Shown: positions 50,641 to 61,032, counted from the stretch's first letter. The stretch: 64,000 nucleotides of DNA from Pelagibacteraceae bacterium AG-325-C10 (GCA_003282975.1 QBYD01000004.1:1-64000), one strand, 5' to 3'. The notes: generated from the letters alone by a model not told the origin. Numbers and translations are program-made.

Positions 50641-51002
50641 TGCAGATCACAATCGCAAATCGAGGTAATAGTGTTTATAAAGTTTCTGGACGAATGTCTT
50701 TACTTCAAGAATTGAGAGAACAAGGCGTGGATTTACCTTATGGTTGTCAATACGGAGGATGTATTACTTGTGCAGCTAAATTAATTGAAGGTGAAATAGA
50801 CCAACGTTCACAAGTAGCACTTAATAACCGTCAAATAAATAATGGATATATAATCTTATGTGTTGCAAGACCAAAAACAGATTGCACTATTGAAATTGGA
50901 GTTGAAAGTCATGATAAGCTCTATAGAAATCCTTTTCTTGACCCACTTGCACCGCATGAGCTAAAAGCTGATATTGCTACTCAAAAAAATAAAAAAAAAT
51001 AA
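50640..51002 (+). CDS. 2Fe-2S plant-type ferredoxin
   Basis: 120 residues from ATG 50640, which shares TAATG with the mtoX stop; the track's longer start at 50616 lies inside mtoX and is unlikely. The cluster ligands are in LPYGCQYGGCITCAAKL (C-x4-C-x2-C) and ILCVARPKTDC. The C-terminal extension is basic. It could feed electrons to MtoX-linked chemistry or to the Rieske oxygenase of the upstream operon, which has no adjacent reductase. Partner not determinable. Confidence 0.87.
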   Translation: MQITIANRGNSVYKVSGRMSLLQELREQGVDLPYGCQYGGCITCAAKLIEGEIDQRSQVALNNRQINNGYIILCVARPKTDCTIEIGVESHDKLYRNPFLDPLAPHELKADIATQKNKKK

Positions 51003-51007
51003 CATTT

Positions 51008-51457
51008 ATGAATCATAAAGAGCCTTACTCAGATGAATATTTAAGAAATATACTTAGTTCAGTAAAAACAATCGCAATGGTTGGGGCAAGTCCTGATAAA
51101 ACAAAATTTAGTTATGGTGTACTTAGAGTTTTGCATGAGACAGGTTATGATATGATTCCAGTGAATCCACGTCCTGGTATAACTGATATAAGAGGTTTAA
51201 AAGTTTATCCAGATTTAAAAGCAATTGATAGACCTATAGATATGGTAGAAGTTTTTAGAAAACCTGAAGATCTTTACGCTATTGCAGAAGAAGCTATAGC
51301 TATTAATGCTAAAGTTTTATGGGGACAAATTGGTGTTGTTGATCATGAGGCTGCAAAATTAGCAGAAGAAGCTGGTCTTAAGGTAGTAATGAATAGATGT
51401 CCAAAAATTGAGCTATTTAGACCATTCTGGAAACCTAGACTTGATCTTAAAATTTAA
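51008..51457 (+). CDS. CoA-binding domain protein (YccU family)
   Basis: A 149-residue stand-alone Rossmann CoA-binding domain: IAMVGASPDKTKFSYGVLR, DMIPVNPRPGITDIRGLKVY and MNRCPKIELFRPFW. Family members bind CoA or acyl-CoA in vitro, physiological role unknown. It lies 5 bases after the ferredoxin and 28 before the transporter, in the same direction as the whole mtoX group. Confidence 0.84.
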   Translation: MNHKEPYSDEYLRNILSSVKTIAMVGASPDKTKFSYGVLRVLHETGYDMIPVNPRPGITDIRGLKVYPDLKAIDRPIDMVEVFRKPEDLYAIAEEAIAINAKVLWGQIGVVDHEAAKLAEEAGLKVVMNRCPKIELFRPFWKPRLDLKI

Positions 51458-51485
51458 GTTATTGTAAAATAAGATCAATAACATC

Positions 51486-53096
51486 ATGAAAAAAATATTT
51501 AAATTTTTAGATGATACTTTTTTAGACTTAGGTCGTCAGTTTAAATGGACTTATCTTCCACCGTTAATGGTGTATTTGGCAGCAGGAATTTCTGGACTTA
51601 CAGGCATTGTAGGAACTTTTTTTGTTAAAGATTATTTAAATTTATCTGCTGCATTTTTAGCAGGGTTAGGATTTTGGGCTGGAATTCCGTGGGCTTTAAA
51701 AATGCCTTTAGGTCATTTGGTTGATCTTATCTGGGAAAGAAAAAATTACATGGTTTATGTTGGTGCATCCTTAATAGCCATTAGTTTAATAATTATGTAC
51801 GGTCTAATTATACACACTGAAGATATGGCCCAAATATTTTCAGTAGAAACCTGGTTTGTAATTAGTGTAATTTTGGCTCCAGTTGGATATGTAGTTCAGG
51901 ATGTTGTTGCTGATGCAATGACAGTTGAAGCAGTTCCTTTGAATGATGATGAAGGAAATGACTACAGTAAAGATCAAATCAAAACAATGCATACAACAAT
52001 GCAGACATTAGGTCGTTTTGCAATAATTGGTGGTACAGTTCTAGTTGCTTTAGTGAATGTAATTTTATTCAGAGATGTAGAAAATTTAGATCAAGCGAAT
52101 AAAATTCAACTGTATGGCTCCATTTATATTTATGCTTTAATAATACCATTTGTGTCTATTTTAGGTGTTGGACTAGCAAAATATTTAAAAAATAAAAAAA
52201 TAAAAATTCTAAAATTACAAGGCTTGACCTTTAAAGATGAGAGAGGATCAGAAAAAACAAAAATAAATTGGTGGATATTAGGGGGTAGTTTAATTTTTGT
52301 TATTTTTACGTTATCAATTGGCTCATTTAAAGTTCCATTTGCACAAGAAATCGTTTTTGTTGGTTCGGTAATAATAATTTTATTTTTAATGTTTAAACTT
52401 ATTAAAGAGTTACCTGAAAACTTGAGATTAACAATTGTTGGAACCGCTGTAATTATATTTATATTTAGAGCAATGCCAGGCCCAGGCCCAGGACTTTCTT
52501 GGTTCGAAATAGATGTACTTAAATTTAATGAACAATTCTTCTCAGTTTTATCTCTTTTAGCATCCATCTTAACTCTAGCTGGTATTGTATTGCTTCGACC
52601 ATTTATGGCTAATAATTCAATTGCTAAAATAATAGTTGTTTTAAGTATTGCAGGATCAATTTTATTTTTACCAAGTATTGGAATGTATTATGGTTTTCAT
52701 AATTGGACATCTTCTTTGACGAGTGGTGTTGTAGATGCAAAATTTATTGCAATCATTAACACTGCTTTAGAATCACCCTTGGGACAAGTCTCTATGATAC
52801 CATTGTTAGCTTGGATAGCAAAAAATGCTCCATCTCATCTGAAAGCAACTTTTTTTGCAGTTTTTGCATCGTTTACAAATCTTGCACTATCAGCGAGTGC
52901 CTTGTTAACAAAGTATTTAAATCAAATATTTGTAGTCACAAGAGAAGTAAAAGATAAAGTAAGTGGAGATATCCAAACAACAGCAGATTATTCTGAGCTC
53001 GGTATTTTATTAATTGTTGTAACACTATTAACTTTAATTTTACCTATTCTATTTGTATTTATAATTAATAATAGCAAGTACAAAACATCAGAATAA
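51486..53096 (+). CDS. large MFS-type transporter, BT1/folate-biopterin-like
   Basis: A 536-residue protein with about 12 membrane segments. The N-terminal part (YLPPLMVYLAAGISGLTGIVGTFFVKDYLNL; IPWALKMPLGHLVDLIWERKNYMVYVG) resembles the folate-biopterin (BT1) branch, with the typical loop DVVADAMTVEAVPLND in the cytoplasm. A PGPGPGLSW loop and another six segments follow. Folate or pterin uptake would be attractive in a genome so dependent on tetrahydrofolate, but the substrate is not shown by the sequence. Confidence 0.68.
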   Translation: MKKIFKFLDDTFLDLGRQFKWTYLPPLMVYLAAGISGLTGIVGTFFVKDYLNLSAAFLAGLGFWAGIPWALKMPLGHLVDLIWERKNYMVYVGASLIAISLIIMYGLIIHTEDMAQIFSVETWFVISVILAPVGYVVQDVVADAMTVEAVPLNDDEGNDYSKDQIKTMHTTMQTLGRFAIIGGTVLVALVNVILFRDVENLDQANKIQLYGSIYIYALIIPFVSILGVGLAKYLKNKKIKILKLQGLTFKDERGSEKTKINWWILGGSLIFVIFTLSIGSFKVPFAQEIVFVGSVIIILFLMFKLIKELPENLRLTIVGTAVIIFIFRAMPGPGPGLSWFEIDVLKFNEQFFSVLSLLASILTLAGIVLLRPFMANNSIAKIIVVLSIAGSILFLPSIGMYYGFHNWTSSLTSGVVDAKFIAIINTALESPLGQVSMIPLLAWIAKNAPSHLKATFFAVFASFTNLALSASALLTKYLNQIFVVTREVKDKVSGDIQTTADYSELGILLIVVTLLTLILPILFVFIINNSKYKTSE

Positions 53097-53104
53097 TAAC
53101 AAAA

Positions 53105-53161
53105 ATATAAGGGAATATTAAATATATGCGTCATCACGCATGTTATATTAAGGGAATATTT
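53105..53161. repeat. direct repeats flanking a small hairpin
   Basis: AAGGGAATATT occurs twice (53109-53119 and 53150-53160), 41 bases apart start to start, about four helical turns. Between them ATGCG and CGCAT form a 5-base stem with a TCATCA loop. It lies between the transporter stop and the DUF4864-like gene and could be an operator for a dimeric regulator or part of a terminator. Confidence 0.55.
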
Positions 53162-53186
53162 TGCTGTACCAATATTCATTAAAAAA

Positions 53187-53660
53187 ATGTTAAAAATCTT
53201 AAAAACAAAATTAAATATTTTAATAATTATTCTATTTTGCACCTCAATTTCCAATGCTGACTTATTAGAGCCTAATGAAAGTATTTTACCTTCTGAGGTT
53301 GTTAAAATTCAGCTTGCTGGGCTTCAAAAAAATGATCTAAATTTTAAAGATAGTGGAATTGAACAAACTTGGAATTTCGCTCATCCAAATAACAAGAAAG
53401 TAACAGGACCTTTGCCTAATTTTAAAAGAATGCTGAAAGGGGACTCTTACCAAATGATGATTGATCATTTAAGTCACACAATAACTAAGCTTGGAAGTAG
53501 CGATAATTGGGCTCAATTTGAAGTAATTATTTTAGATAAGAATAAGATTTACCATAAGTTCAATTGGCAAGTAGAAAAATACATAGAGGATGGTGCTCTT
53601 AAAGACTGTTGGTTGACCACAATGGTGTCAAATCCTATCCCACTTGGTAGTTCAATTTAA
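53187..53660 (+). CDS. exported DUF4864-like protein
   Basis: A 157-residue protein with a signal peptide (KTKLNILIIILFCTSISNA) and a mature domain LPSEVVKIQLAGLQKNDLNFKDSGIEQTWNFAHPNNKKVTGPL..., which fits my memory of DUF4864. It has one cysteine in the mature part (GALKDCWLTTMVS). A nuclear-transport-factor-2-like fold is plausible for such domains. No functional link to the neighbouring dehydrogenase is visible. Confidence 0.65.
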   Translation: MLKILKTKLNILIIILFCTSISNADLLEPNESILPSEVVKIQLAGLQKNDLNFKDSGIEQTWNFAHPNNKKVTGPLPNFKRMLKGDSYQMMIDHLSHTITKLGSSDNWAQFEVIILDKNKIYHKFNWQVEKYIEDGALKDCWLTTMVSNPIPLGSSI

Positions 53661-53716
53661 TTATCCACATATACAATTTTGTTTCGTTTTTTAAAAAAAT
53701 TTAGTAGGAATTGCTC

Positions 53717-56149
53717 ATGAAAACAAAAACTAAAGTTGTAGTAGTCGGAGGTGGAGTAGTAGGAGTAAGTGCGCTTTACCATTTAGCAAAAAAAGGATGG
53801 TCAGATGTAGTCCTTGTAGAACGTAAAGAATTAACTTCAGGCTCAACATGGCACGCTGCAGGATTGTTACCATTGTTTAATATGAGTTATTCTGTTGGAC
53901 AACTTCATAAATACGCTGTTGATCTTTATAAAAAATTAGAAGAGGAAACTGGTCAAAATGTAGGCTTTAGTGTTGTATCAAATATTCGATTAGCAAGTAC
54001 AAAAGATAGAATGGATGAATACCATCAATACGCTGGCGTTGCACAAACAATAGGTGTTGATGTAAAATTTTTAACACCTCAGCAAGTTAAAGAAATTTGG
54101 CCTCTATGTCATACAGATGATTTAGTTGGTGCAATTCAACATCCAGAAGATGGATATATTCAGCCAGCAGATTTAACACAAGCAATGGCTACCGGTGCAA
54201 GAAATATGGGAGCTGAAATTTATAGAAACACAACTGTACTTTCTATGAAACAAACTAAAGATGGCTGGGTAGTTGAAACTGATAAAGGATCAATTGAGTG
54301 TGAGCATATTATTTCTTGTTCAGGAAATTTCGCAAGACAAACAGGAGAGATGGTTGGACTAGACATACCGGTTATACCAGTTGAGCATCAGTATATTGTA
54401 ACTGAACCTCATCCTGAAATTCAAAAAAGAAAAAAAGATGGCTTACCAGAAATGGGTGTGCTTAGAGATAGTGATAGTAGATGGTACATGAGAGAAGAAG
54501 CTGGAGGATTAATTTTAGGACCATATGAAGATGGTGCCCCAGCTTGTTATGTCGAAGGACCTTCAAAAAATTCTGAATATGAATTATTCCAAGAGGATTT
54601 AGATAGGTTAGCCCCACATATTGAAGGTGCAATTCATCGAGTGCCTGCTTTTGGTGAGGTTGGTGTAAAAAAAGTTTATAACGGAGCGATCTGTTACACC
54701 CCAGATGGTAATCCAATAGTTGGACCAGCTTGGGGATTAAAAAATTTTTGGATAAATGAAGGACATAGTTTTGGTATCACAGCTGCAGGTGGAGCTGGAT
54801 GGCAACTTGCAGAGTGGATAGTAGATGGTGAACCTACTATAGATATGCTAGGAGTTGAACCAAGACGATATGGAAATTATGCTACAAAATCTTATCTAAA
54901 AGCAAAAAATGAAGAGGCTTATAGCCATGTATTTATCACTCACTATCCTGACGAAGAGAGACCAGCTGCAAGACCATTGAGAACAGCACCATGTTATGAA
55001 AGGATGAAAAACCTTGGAGCAGTATTTGGACAAAAATTTGGTTGGGAGAGGCCTAATTTTTTTGCAACTGATGGAATGGAACAAAAAGATGATTGGTCAT
55101 TTAGACGATCTAAATGGTTCGACGCAATTAAAAAAGAATGCGAGAATGTAAAAAAAAATGTTGGGTTATTAGATATGACTGCATTTGCTAAATGTAGAAT
55201 AAAAGGACCTAAATCAGAGGAGTTCCTGGATTATTTGGTTGCAAACAAACTACCAAAGAAAATTGGGAGAATTAATTTATGTCATGCTCTTAATACAAAA
55301 GGCGGTGTTCACTCTGAATTCACAATTATGAAAGAGGCAGAAAATAGTTATTACTTAGTATCTGCAGGATCCAATTTAAGACTAGATCATGATTGGATAC
55401 AAAAATGGATGCCAACAGATGGATCAGTGATATTTGAAGATTTAACAAATAGTACGGGTGTATTAGTGTTGGCTGGACCAAAAGCAAGAGAATTGATGCA
55501 AAAAGTTTCAACAGATGACTTTTCTAATGAAAATTTTAAATGGTTAACTGCAAAAAAAGTTGACGTAGGGTATGCGCCAGTTAATGCAATGAGAGTAAAT
55601 TTTGTTGGAGAGTTAGGTTGGGAATTACATCATCCAATTGAATATCAAAATCATATATTTGATAAATTAATGGAAGCAGGACAAGATTTGGGTATTAAAC
55701 CTTTCGGTATAAGAGCAATGAATAGTTTAAGATTAGAAAAATCATATAAACTAGTTGGTACAGAGCTATCTATTGAGTATTCACCTTATGAATCTGGTTT
55801 AGATAGGTTTGTTCACCCTAATAAAGGAAATTTCATAGGCTTAGAAGCTCTCAACAAGTGGAGAGAAAAGGGATTTGATAATAAACTAGTAACTTTAGAA
55901 GTTCACAACACAAAAGATGCAGATGTATTAGGAAATAACCCTATATACAAAGATAACAAAGTTGTAGGTAGAGCAACAGGTGGTGAATTTGGTTTCAGGT
56001 TAGATAAATCAATAGCTTTAGCAATGGTCAAACCAGACTTTTCAAACGTAGGCGACAAATTACAAGTTGATATTTTAGGAGAAATGTACGACGCTACTGT
56101 AATTGAAGAGAGTCCGTATGATTCTGAAAATAATTTATTAAGAGCTTAA
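53717..56149 (+). CDS. second dimethylglycine/sarcosine dehydrogenase-type protein
   Basis: About 810 residues with the FAD-GcvT fusion layout: [34 protein letters not shown] with the probable covalent-FAD His, then a folate domain from about 420 ([26 protein letters not shown]). ATG 53717 is preceded by AGGAA at a good distance; the track's TTG 53711 is unlikely. It differs clearly from the paralogue at 42987 (around half of the aligned N-terminal residues by eye). It overlaps etfB (TAATG), so its electrons go to ETF. Dimethylglycine, sarcosine or dimethylamine-like substrates are possible. Confidence 0.86.
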   Translation: MKTKTKVVVVGGGVVGVSALYHLAKKGWSDVVLVERKELTSGSTWHAAGLLPLFNMSYSVGQLHKYAVDLYKKLEEETGQNVGFSVVSNIRLASTKDRMDEYHQYAGVAQTIGVDVKFLTPQQVKEIWPLCHTDDLVGAIQHPEDGYIQPADLTQAMATGARNMGAEIYRNTTVLSMKQTKDGWVVETDKGSIECEHIISCSGNFARQTGEMVGLDIPVIPVEHQYIVTEPHPEIQKRKKDGLPEMGVLRDSDSRWYMREEAGGLILGPYEDGAPACYVEGPSKNSEYELFQEDLDRLAPHIEGAIHRVPAFGEVGVKKVYNGAICYTPDGNPIVGPAWGLKNFWINEGHSFGITAAGGAGWQLAEWIVDGEPTIDMLGVEPRRYGNYATKSYLKAKNEEAYSHVFITHYPDEERPAARPLRTAPCYERMKNLGAVFGQKFGWERPNFFATDGMEQKDDWSFRRSKWFDAIKKECENVKKNVGLLDMTAFAKCRIKGPKSEEFLDYLVANKLPKKIGRINLCHALNTKGGVHSEFTIMKEAENSYYLVSAGSNLRLDHDWIQKWMPTDGSVIFEDLTNSTGVLVLAGPKARELMQKVSTDDFSNENFKWLTAKKVDVGYAPVNAMRVNFVGELGWELHHPIEYQNHIFDKLMEAGQDLGIKPFGIRAMNSLRLEKSYKLVGTELSIEYSPYESGLDRFVHPNKGNFIGLEALNKWREKGFDNKLVTLEVHNTKDADVLGNNPIYKDNKVVGRATGGEFGFRLDKSIALAMVKPDFSNVGDKLQVDILGEMYDATVIEESPYDSENNLLRA

Positions 56150-56898
56150 TGAAAATATTAGTCGCTGTAAAAAGAGTAATTGATTACAATGTTCAAATAA
56201 GAGTCAAAGAAGACGGCTCAGGAATAGTTACTGAAAACGTTAAGATGTCAACTAATCCACCAGACGATAATGCTATTGAAGAGGCAGTAAAGATTAAAGA
56301 AGCTGGAAAGGCTACTGAAGTTATTGCCATAACTGTTGGTGAGGAAAAATCTCAAGAAACTGTAAGAAAAGCATTAGCTGTAGGCGCTGATAGAGGGATA
56401 CATGTTAAGGCAGATGGTATTATTGAGCCATTAGCAGTTTCAAAAATATTACAAAAAATAGTCGAAAAAGAAAAACCTGATTTAGTATTTATGGGAAAAC
56501 AAGCTATAGATGATGATTGTAATCAAACAGGACAGATGTTAAGCGCGTTATTAGATTGGCCACAAGCCACATTTGCATCAAAAATAAATGTAGAAGAGGG
56601 AAAATTAAAAGTTACAAGAGAAATTGATGAAGGTTTAGAAACTATTGAAATTAATACTCCTGCAATAGTAACTTGCGATTTAAGATTAAATGAACCTAGA
56701 TATGCTTCTTTACCCAATATTATGAAAGCAAAGAAAAAACCTATAGAGCAATTGATTGCTTCTGATTTAGGTGTAGATATAAATCCAAGAGTTCAACAAA
56801 TAAAAGTAGAAGAACCTCCTCAACGAAAAGCAGGTATCAAAGTAGCTAGTGTTGCAGAATTGGTTCAAAAATTAAAAAATGAGGCTAAAGTAATATAA
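56149..56898 (+). CDS. etfB: electron transfer flavoprotein beta subunit
   Basis: A 249-residue EtfB. It opens [20 protein letters not shown] and has [34 protein letters not shown] and the family signature around [23 protein letters not shown]. It binds AMP and forms the heterodimer with EtfA that accepts electrons from acyl-CoA and methylated-amine dehydrogenases. It is locked between the dehydrogenase and etfA by TAATG overlaps, showing a dedicated electron path. Confidence 0.94.
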   Translation: MKILVAVKRVIDYNVQIRVKEDGSGIVTENVKMSTNPPDDNAIEEAVKIKEAGKATEVIAITVGEEKSQETVRKALAVGADRGIHVKADGIIEPLAVSKILQKIVEKEKPDLVFMGKQAIDDDCNQTGQMLSALLDWPQATFASKINVEEGKLKVTREIDEGLETIEINTPAIVTCDLRLNEPRYASLPNIMKAKKKPIEQLIASDLGVDINPRVQQIKVEEPPQRKAGIKVASVAELVQKLKNEAKVI

Positions 56899-57851
56899 TG
56901 TCAGTATTATTAATAGCAGAACATAATAATAAAGAATTAAAAGCTTTTACTTTAAATGCTGTAACTGCCGCCTCCCAGATAGATGGCGATGTTCACGCTT
57001 TAATTATTGGTAATAGTTGTGGAGATGCTGCAAAAGCAGCTTCTGAATTACCTCTTGTAAAAAAAGTAATTACAGTTGATGCTCCCCATTACGAAAATTT
57101 TATAGCTGAAAATTTTGCTCCTGTAATAATAAAACTTGCAGAAAGCTACTCACACATTGTTTGTTCCGCCAATACATTTGGAAAAAATTTAATGCCACGT
57201 GTTGCTGCTAAATTAGATACTTCACAAATAAGTGATATTACTAAAGTCGAGTCTGCAGATACTTTTGTAAGACCAATTTACGCTGGAAATGCTTTTGCAA
57301 CGGTTAAAAGCTCAGATCCTAAGAAATGTGTAACTATTAGACCAACTTCTTTTGAGGCTTGCGCAAGTTCAGGAGGTTCTGCGCCAGTAGAAAATATTGA
57401 TGCAGATGAAGAGTTTTCTTTAACAAAATTTGTAAATAGGGAAGAAATTAAATCAGATAGACCAGAACTTGGCACTGCCAGAGTTGTTGTTTCAGGTGGA
57501 AGAGGAATGCAAAATGGAGATAATTTTAAACTAATTACGGCAGTTGCAGATAAGTTAAATGCAGCAATAGGTGCATCAAGAGCTGCTGTAGATGCTGGTT
57601 ACATTAGTAACGATCATCAGGTAGGCCAAACAGGTAAAGTTGTTGTTCCAGATTTATATATTGCAGTAGGAATTTCAGGTGCAATCCAACATTTAGCTGG
57701 TATGAAAGAAAGTAAAGTGATTGTTGCTATTAATAAAGATGGTGAAGCACCAATTTTTAGTGTCGCAGATTATGGTTTAGAGGCAGACTTATTTGAGGCT
57801 CTTCCTCAGTTTTTAGAAGAACTGAACAAATTAAACACTATACAAAAATAA
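56898..57851 (+). CDS. etfA: electron transfer flavoprotein alpha subunit
   Basis: A 317-residue EtfA. The C-terminal FAD domain shows [40 protein letters not shown] and the signature [20 protein letters not shown]. Together with EtfB it carries electrons from the upstream dehydrogenase to ETF-quinone oxidoreductase, encoded 22 bases downstream. Length and motifs are complete. Confidence 0.95.
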   Translation: MSVLLIAEHNNKELKAFTLNAVTAASQIDGDVHALIIGNSCGDAAKAASELPLVKKVITVDAPHYENFIAENFAPVIIKLAESYSHIVCSANTFGKNLMPRVAAKLDTSQISDITKVESADTFVRPIYAGNAFATVKSSDPKKCVTIRPTSFEACASSGGSAPVENIDADEEFSLTKFVNREEIKSDRPELGTARVVVSGGRGMQNGDNFKLITAVADKLNAAIGASRAAVDAGYISNDHQVGQTGKVVVPDLYIAVGISGAIQHLAGMKESKVIVAINKDGEAPIFSVADYGLEADLFEALPQFLEELNKLNTIQK

Positions 57852-57873
57852 TTCTTAAAGATAAAAATACCAC

Positions 57874-59493
57874 ATGGGTAGAGAGTCGATGGAGTATGAC
57901 GTGGTTATTATTGGAGGTGGTCCTTCAGGTTTAGCCACAGCGATTAGATTAAAACAATTAGATTCAGAATTGAATGTTTGTTTACTCGAGAAAGCTTCAG
58001 AAATTGGAGCTCATATTCTTAGCGGCAATGTTTTTGAAACTAGAGCGTTAGATGAACTTCTTCCTAATTGGAAAGAGCTTAACTCACCCATAAAAACAAA
58101 AGTTTCAAAAGAAAAATTTTTATTTTTAGGAAAAACTAAATCATTGAGTTGGCCTACATGGTTGCTTCCAGCAGTCCAACAAAATCATAATAATTATATT
58201 ATTAGTTTAGCAAATTTATGTAGATGGCTCGCAGAACAAGCAGAGGCATTAGGTGTTGAAATTTTTCCAGGATTTCCTGCAAGTGAAATTTTATACAATG
58301 ATGATGGTTCAGTTAAAGGTGTTGCAACTCAAGATATGGGAATAGATAAAGAAGGTAATCAAAAAGATAGTTTTGAACCTGGGATAGAATTATTAGGTAA
58401 GGTTACTGTGTTTGCTGAAGGGTGCAGGGGCCATTTAGGAAAGCAATTAATTGAAAAATTTAATCTTTCAGACGGCAAAGATCCGCAACAATACGGAATT
58501 GGTTTTAAAGAAATTTGGGAAGTAGAAGAAAAAAACCATGAAGAGGGAATGGTAATGCATACTGCTGGATGGCCTTTAGATAATAATACTTATGGCGGAA
58601 GCTTTATGTATCATGCAGAAAATAAACAAGTTTTCTTAGGTTATGTCATTGGATTAGATTATAAAAATCCTCACCTATCTCCATTTGATGAATTTCAAAG
58701 ATTTAAAACTCATCCAGCAATTAGAAAGATAATTTCTGGAGGAAAAAGAATTTCATATGGTGCCAGAGCATTAATTGAGGGAGGAATACAAAGTCTTCCT
58801 AAAATGTATATGCCAGGCGCACTATTGGTTGGATGTGATGCTGGAACCTTAAATATGCCTAAAATAAAAGGTTCACATACTGCAATGAAAAGTGGAATGA
58901 TTGCAGCTGAAACTATAATTAAATATATTAAAGAAAATAAAGATTTATCTAATTACGAAGAAAAATTTAAAAATAGTTGGGTATATAAAGAGCTTCATGC
59001 TGCACGAAATGTCAAACCTAGTTTCAGCTGGGGTTTAATTCTTGGTATTATATTTACAGGAATTGACCAAATTTTATTTAAAGGAAAGTTACCATTTACC
59101 CTTAAACATAAACACGCAGATCATGAAACTTTAAAACCAGCAAATGAAATGCCCAAAATAGAATATCCAAAATATGATAACGTCATAACATTTGATAAAA
59201 CTAGTTCGGTATATCTTACTGGAACTAACCATGAAGATAATCAGCCTGTTCATTTAAAACTTAAGGATCCAAATTTACCAATTAGTTACACTTTAGAAAA
59301 ATTTGATGAACCTGCTCAAAGATATTGTCCAGCAGGTGTTTATGAGGTTCAAAAAGAAAATAATGTAAATAAATTTGTAATTAATTCTCAAAATTGTATT
59401 CACTGTAAAACTTGCGATATTAAAGAGCCTTCACAAAATATTACTTGGGTAACACCAGAGGGAAGTGGCGGTCCTAAATACGGAAATATGTAG
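57874..59493 (+). CDS. etfD: electron transfer flavoprotein-ubiquinone oxidoreductase
   Basis: A 539-residue ETF-QO. The FAD motif VVIIGGGPSGLATAIRL lies near the N-terminus, LEKASEIGAHILSGNVFE follows, and the C-terminal 4Fe-4S cluster cysteines are in RYCPAGVYEV and NCIHCKTCDIKEP, ending ITWVTPEGSGGPKYGNM as usual. It delivers ETF electrons to quinone at the inner membrane. Either ATG 57874 or the Met six codons in (MEYDVV) could start it. Its stop is 1 base from the convergent DUF2237 gene. Confidence 0.95.
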   Translation: MGRESMEYDVVIIGGGPSGLATAIRLKQLDSELNVCLLEKASEIGAHILSGNVFETRALDELLPNWKELNSPIKTKVSKEKFLFLGKTKSLSWPTWLLPAVQQNHNNYIISLANLCRWLAEQAEALGVEIFPGFPASEILYNDDGSVKGVATQDMGIDKEGNQKDSFEPGIELLGKVTVFAEGCRGHLGKQLIEKFNLSDGKDPQQYGIGFKEIWEVEEKNHEEGMVMHTAGWPLDNNTYGGSFMYHAENKQVFLGYVIGLDYKNPHLSPFDEFQRFKTHPAIRKIISGGKRISYGARALIEGGIQSLPKMYMPGALLVGCDAGTLNMPKIKGSHTAMKSGMIAAETIIKYIKENKDLSNYEEKFKNSWVYKELHAARNVKPSFSWGLILGIIFTGIDQILFKGKLPFTLKHKHADHETLKPANEMPKIEYPKYDNVITFDKTSSVYLTGTNHEDNQPVHLKLKDPNLPISYTLEKFDEPAQRYCPAGVYEVQKENNVNKFVINSQNCIHCKTCDIKEPSQNITWVTPEGSGGPKYGNM

Positions 59494-59494
59494 A

Positions 59495-59869
59495 TTAAGA
59501 TAGATCTATTGCAAACTTTTTTAATTTTTCAATTGGCAAATGCTTAAGTGTATTTTTGTGAGTTCTCTTTAAAAATATTGGACAACCTTTTCCAGCTTCA
59601 ACTGCTCTTGCATACCACATAGCACATACACACCAACCATCTCCATCTTTTAAACCTGGGAATCCAAATTCAGGATGAGGAGTTATTAAATCATTACCTG
59701 CTTCTTTTAACCATTCTAAAAATTCTGTTGTAACTTTTGCACATACAGTATGCACACCATGATCGTTTTCGTCAGTATTGCAACATCCATCTCGATACCA
59801 TCCAGTTAAAGGATCATTAGAGCATTCTTCTAGATCTTCACCTAGAACATTTTTTTGTTTTTCACTCAT
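59495..59869 (-). CDS. DUF2237 protein
   Basis: A 124-residue protein with the DUF2237 pattern: NVLGEDLEECSNDPLTGWYRDGCCNT, DHGVHTVCAKVT, and LKDGDGWCVCAMWYARAVEAG. The many cysteines are characteristic. Function unknown in the family. It follows hisI without a spacer (hisI stop 59870, this ATG ending at 59869), so the pair share an mRNA. Confidence 0.85.
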   Translation of the reverse strand: MSEKQKNVLGEDLEECSNDPLTGWYRDGCCNTDENDHGVHTVCAKVTTEFLEWLKEAGNDLITPHPEFGFPGLKDGDGWCVCAMWYARAVEAGKGCPIFLKRTHKNTLKHLPIEKLKKFAIDLS

Positions 59870-60337
59870 TTAAATTTTTGTAGGATTTGGTTGTCCTTTA
59901 TATACTTCTTCTGGATCAAATTTTTTTTCTTTTTCTAAAAATTCCATTTCAATTTTTCGACCATTATCAATTGGTCCAATTGGAATTGATCTATAAAAAC
60001 AAGATCTATATCCTACATGACAACTTGCACCATCACCTATATCAACAGTCATCCATATTGAGTCTTGATCATCATCAATTCTTAGTTCAGTTACTTTTTG
60101 AGTAAATCCGCTGGTTTTACCTTTGTGCCAAATAGCTTTTCTAGATCTACTGAAATAATGAGCTTCTTTAGTTTCAATCGTTTTTTTAAAAGCTTCAACA
60201 TTCATATATCCATGCATCAATATATCTTTTGTTTTATAACACATAGTTATTACTGGAATTAAGCCATCATTATCAAATTTAGGAGAAAGTAAGTTTCCTT
60301 CCTCAATTTCCTCCACATTTTCTCTTTTTTTGAACAT
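59870..60337 (-). CDS. hisI: phosphoribosyl-AMP cyclohydrolase
   Basis: A 155-residue HisI domain without the HisE part. Markers are LMHGYMNVEAFKKTIETKEAHYFSRSRKAIWHKGKTSG, the acidic metal site RIDDDQDS (Asp-x-Asp-x-Asp) and the zinc Cys pair in ASCHVGYRSCFYR. It opens the purine ring of PR-AMP in histidine synthesis. It is not in a his operon here; its divergent neighbour is folE, which performs a similar ring-opening chemistry on GTP, probably coincidental. Confidence 0.92.
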   Translation of the reverse strand: MFKKRENVEEIEEGNLLSPKFDNDGLIPVITMCYKTKDILMHGYMNVEAFKKTIETKEAHYFSRSRKAIWHKGKTSGFTQKVTELRIDDDQDSIWMTVDIGDGASCHVGYRSCFYRSIPIGPIDNGRKIEMEFLEKEKKFDPEEVYKGQPNPTKI

Positions 60338-60413
60338 ATGATGTGATTATTTAGCATATATTTGAACATATTAAATATTTTAAAATTAAGTAATTACTGT
60401 ATAAAAAGGCGCT

Positions 60414-61031
60414 ATGAAATTAGTAAAAGATAATGACAGCAAAATTATAGACCCAAATAATGTCTCAGATAAGGAGGCTGAAGAGGCTATCAAAATTCTT
60501 CTAGCTTGGATGGGTGAAGATCCTAAGCGTGAGGGATTGTTAGAAACTCCAAAAAGAGTAGTTAAAGCATTTAAGGAATATTTCGCAGGTTATAAAGAAG
60601 ACCCTAACAAAATTTTAGATAAAACTTTTGGTGATGTTGACGGATACGATGATATGGTTATACAAAAAAATATATCTGTGCAAAGTCATTGCGAACATCA
60701 TATGGCTCCAATCATTGGTAAAGCTCATGTTGCTTATATTCCAAAAGAAAGAGTTGTCGGTTTAAGTAAACTTGCAAGAGTTGTCGAGGTATTTTCAAAA
60801 AGATTACAAACTCAAGAAAGACTTACTATGCAAATTGCAAAAACTTTAATGGAATCATTGGATGCAAAGGGTGTAGCAGTAACAATTGACTCTACACATC
60901 AATGTATGACTATGAGAGGTATTAAAAAAGAACAAGCATCTACTGTTACTAATTATTACTTAGGTCAGTTTAAAGAGGATCTTAGTTATCAAAATAGGTA
61001 TTTAAGATTTATTAGTATAGCAAAAGACTAA
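60414..61031 (+). CDS. folE: GTP cyclohydrolase I
   Basis: A 205-residue FolE. Motifs: GLLETPKRVVKAFKEYFAGY, QSHCEHHMAPIIGKAHVAYIP with zinc Cys and His, VVGLSKLARVVEVFSKRLQ, and STHQCMTMRGI with the second zinc Cys. It makes dihydroneopterin triphosphate, the first step to folate, in keeping with the heavy tetrahydrofolate demand of the surrounding genes. The next gene starts at a GTG 1 base after its stop. Confidence 0.95.
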   Translation: MKLVKDNDSKIIDPNNVSDKEAEEAIKILLAWMGEDPKREGLLETPKRVVKAFKEYFAGYKEDPNKILDKTFGDVDGYDDMVIQKNISVQSHCEHHMAPIIGKAHVAYIPKERVVGLSKLARVVEVFSKRLQTQERLTMQIAKTLMESLDAKGVAVTIDSTHQCMTMRGIKKEQASTVTNYYLGQFKEDLSYQNRYLRFISIAKD

Positions 61032-61032
61032 A

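Noticed and set aside
53661-53669. Perfect DnaA-box sequence TTATCCACA before the second dehydrogenase gene
   Set aside because: A single nine-base match is expected about once by chance in a window this size and composition; no cluster of boxes or AT-rich unwinding element was seen, so no origin is claimed.
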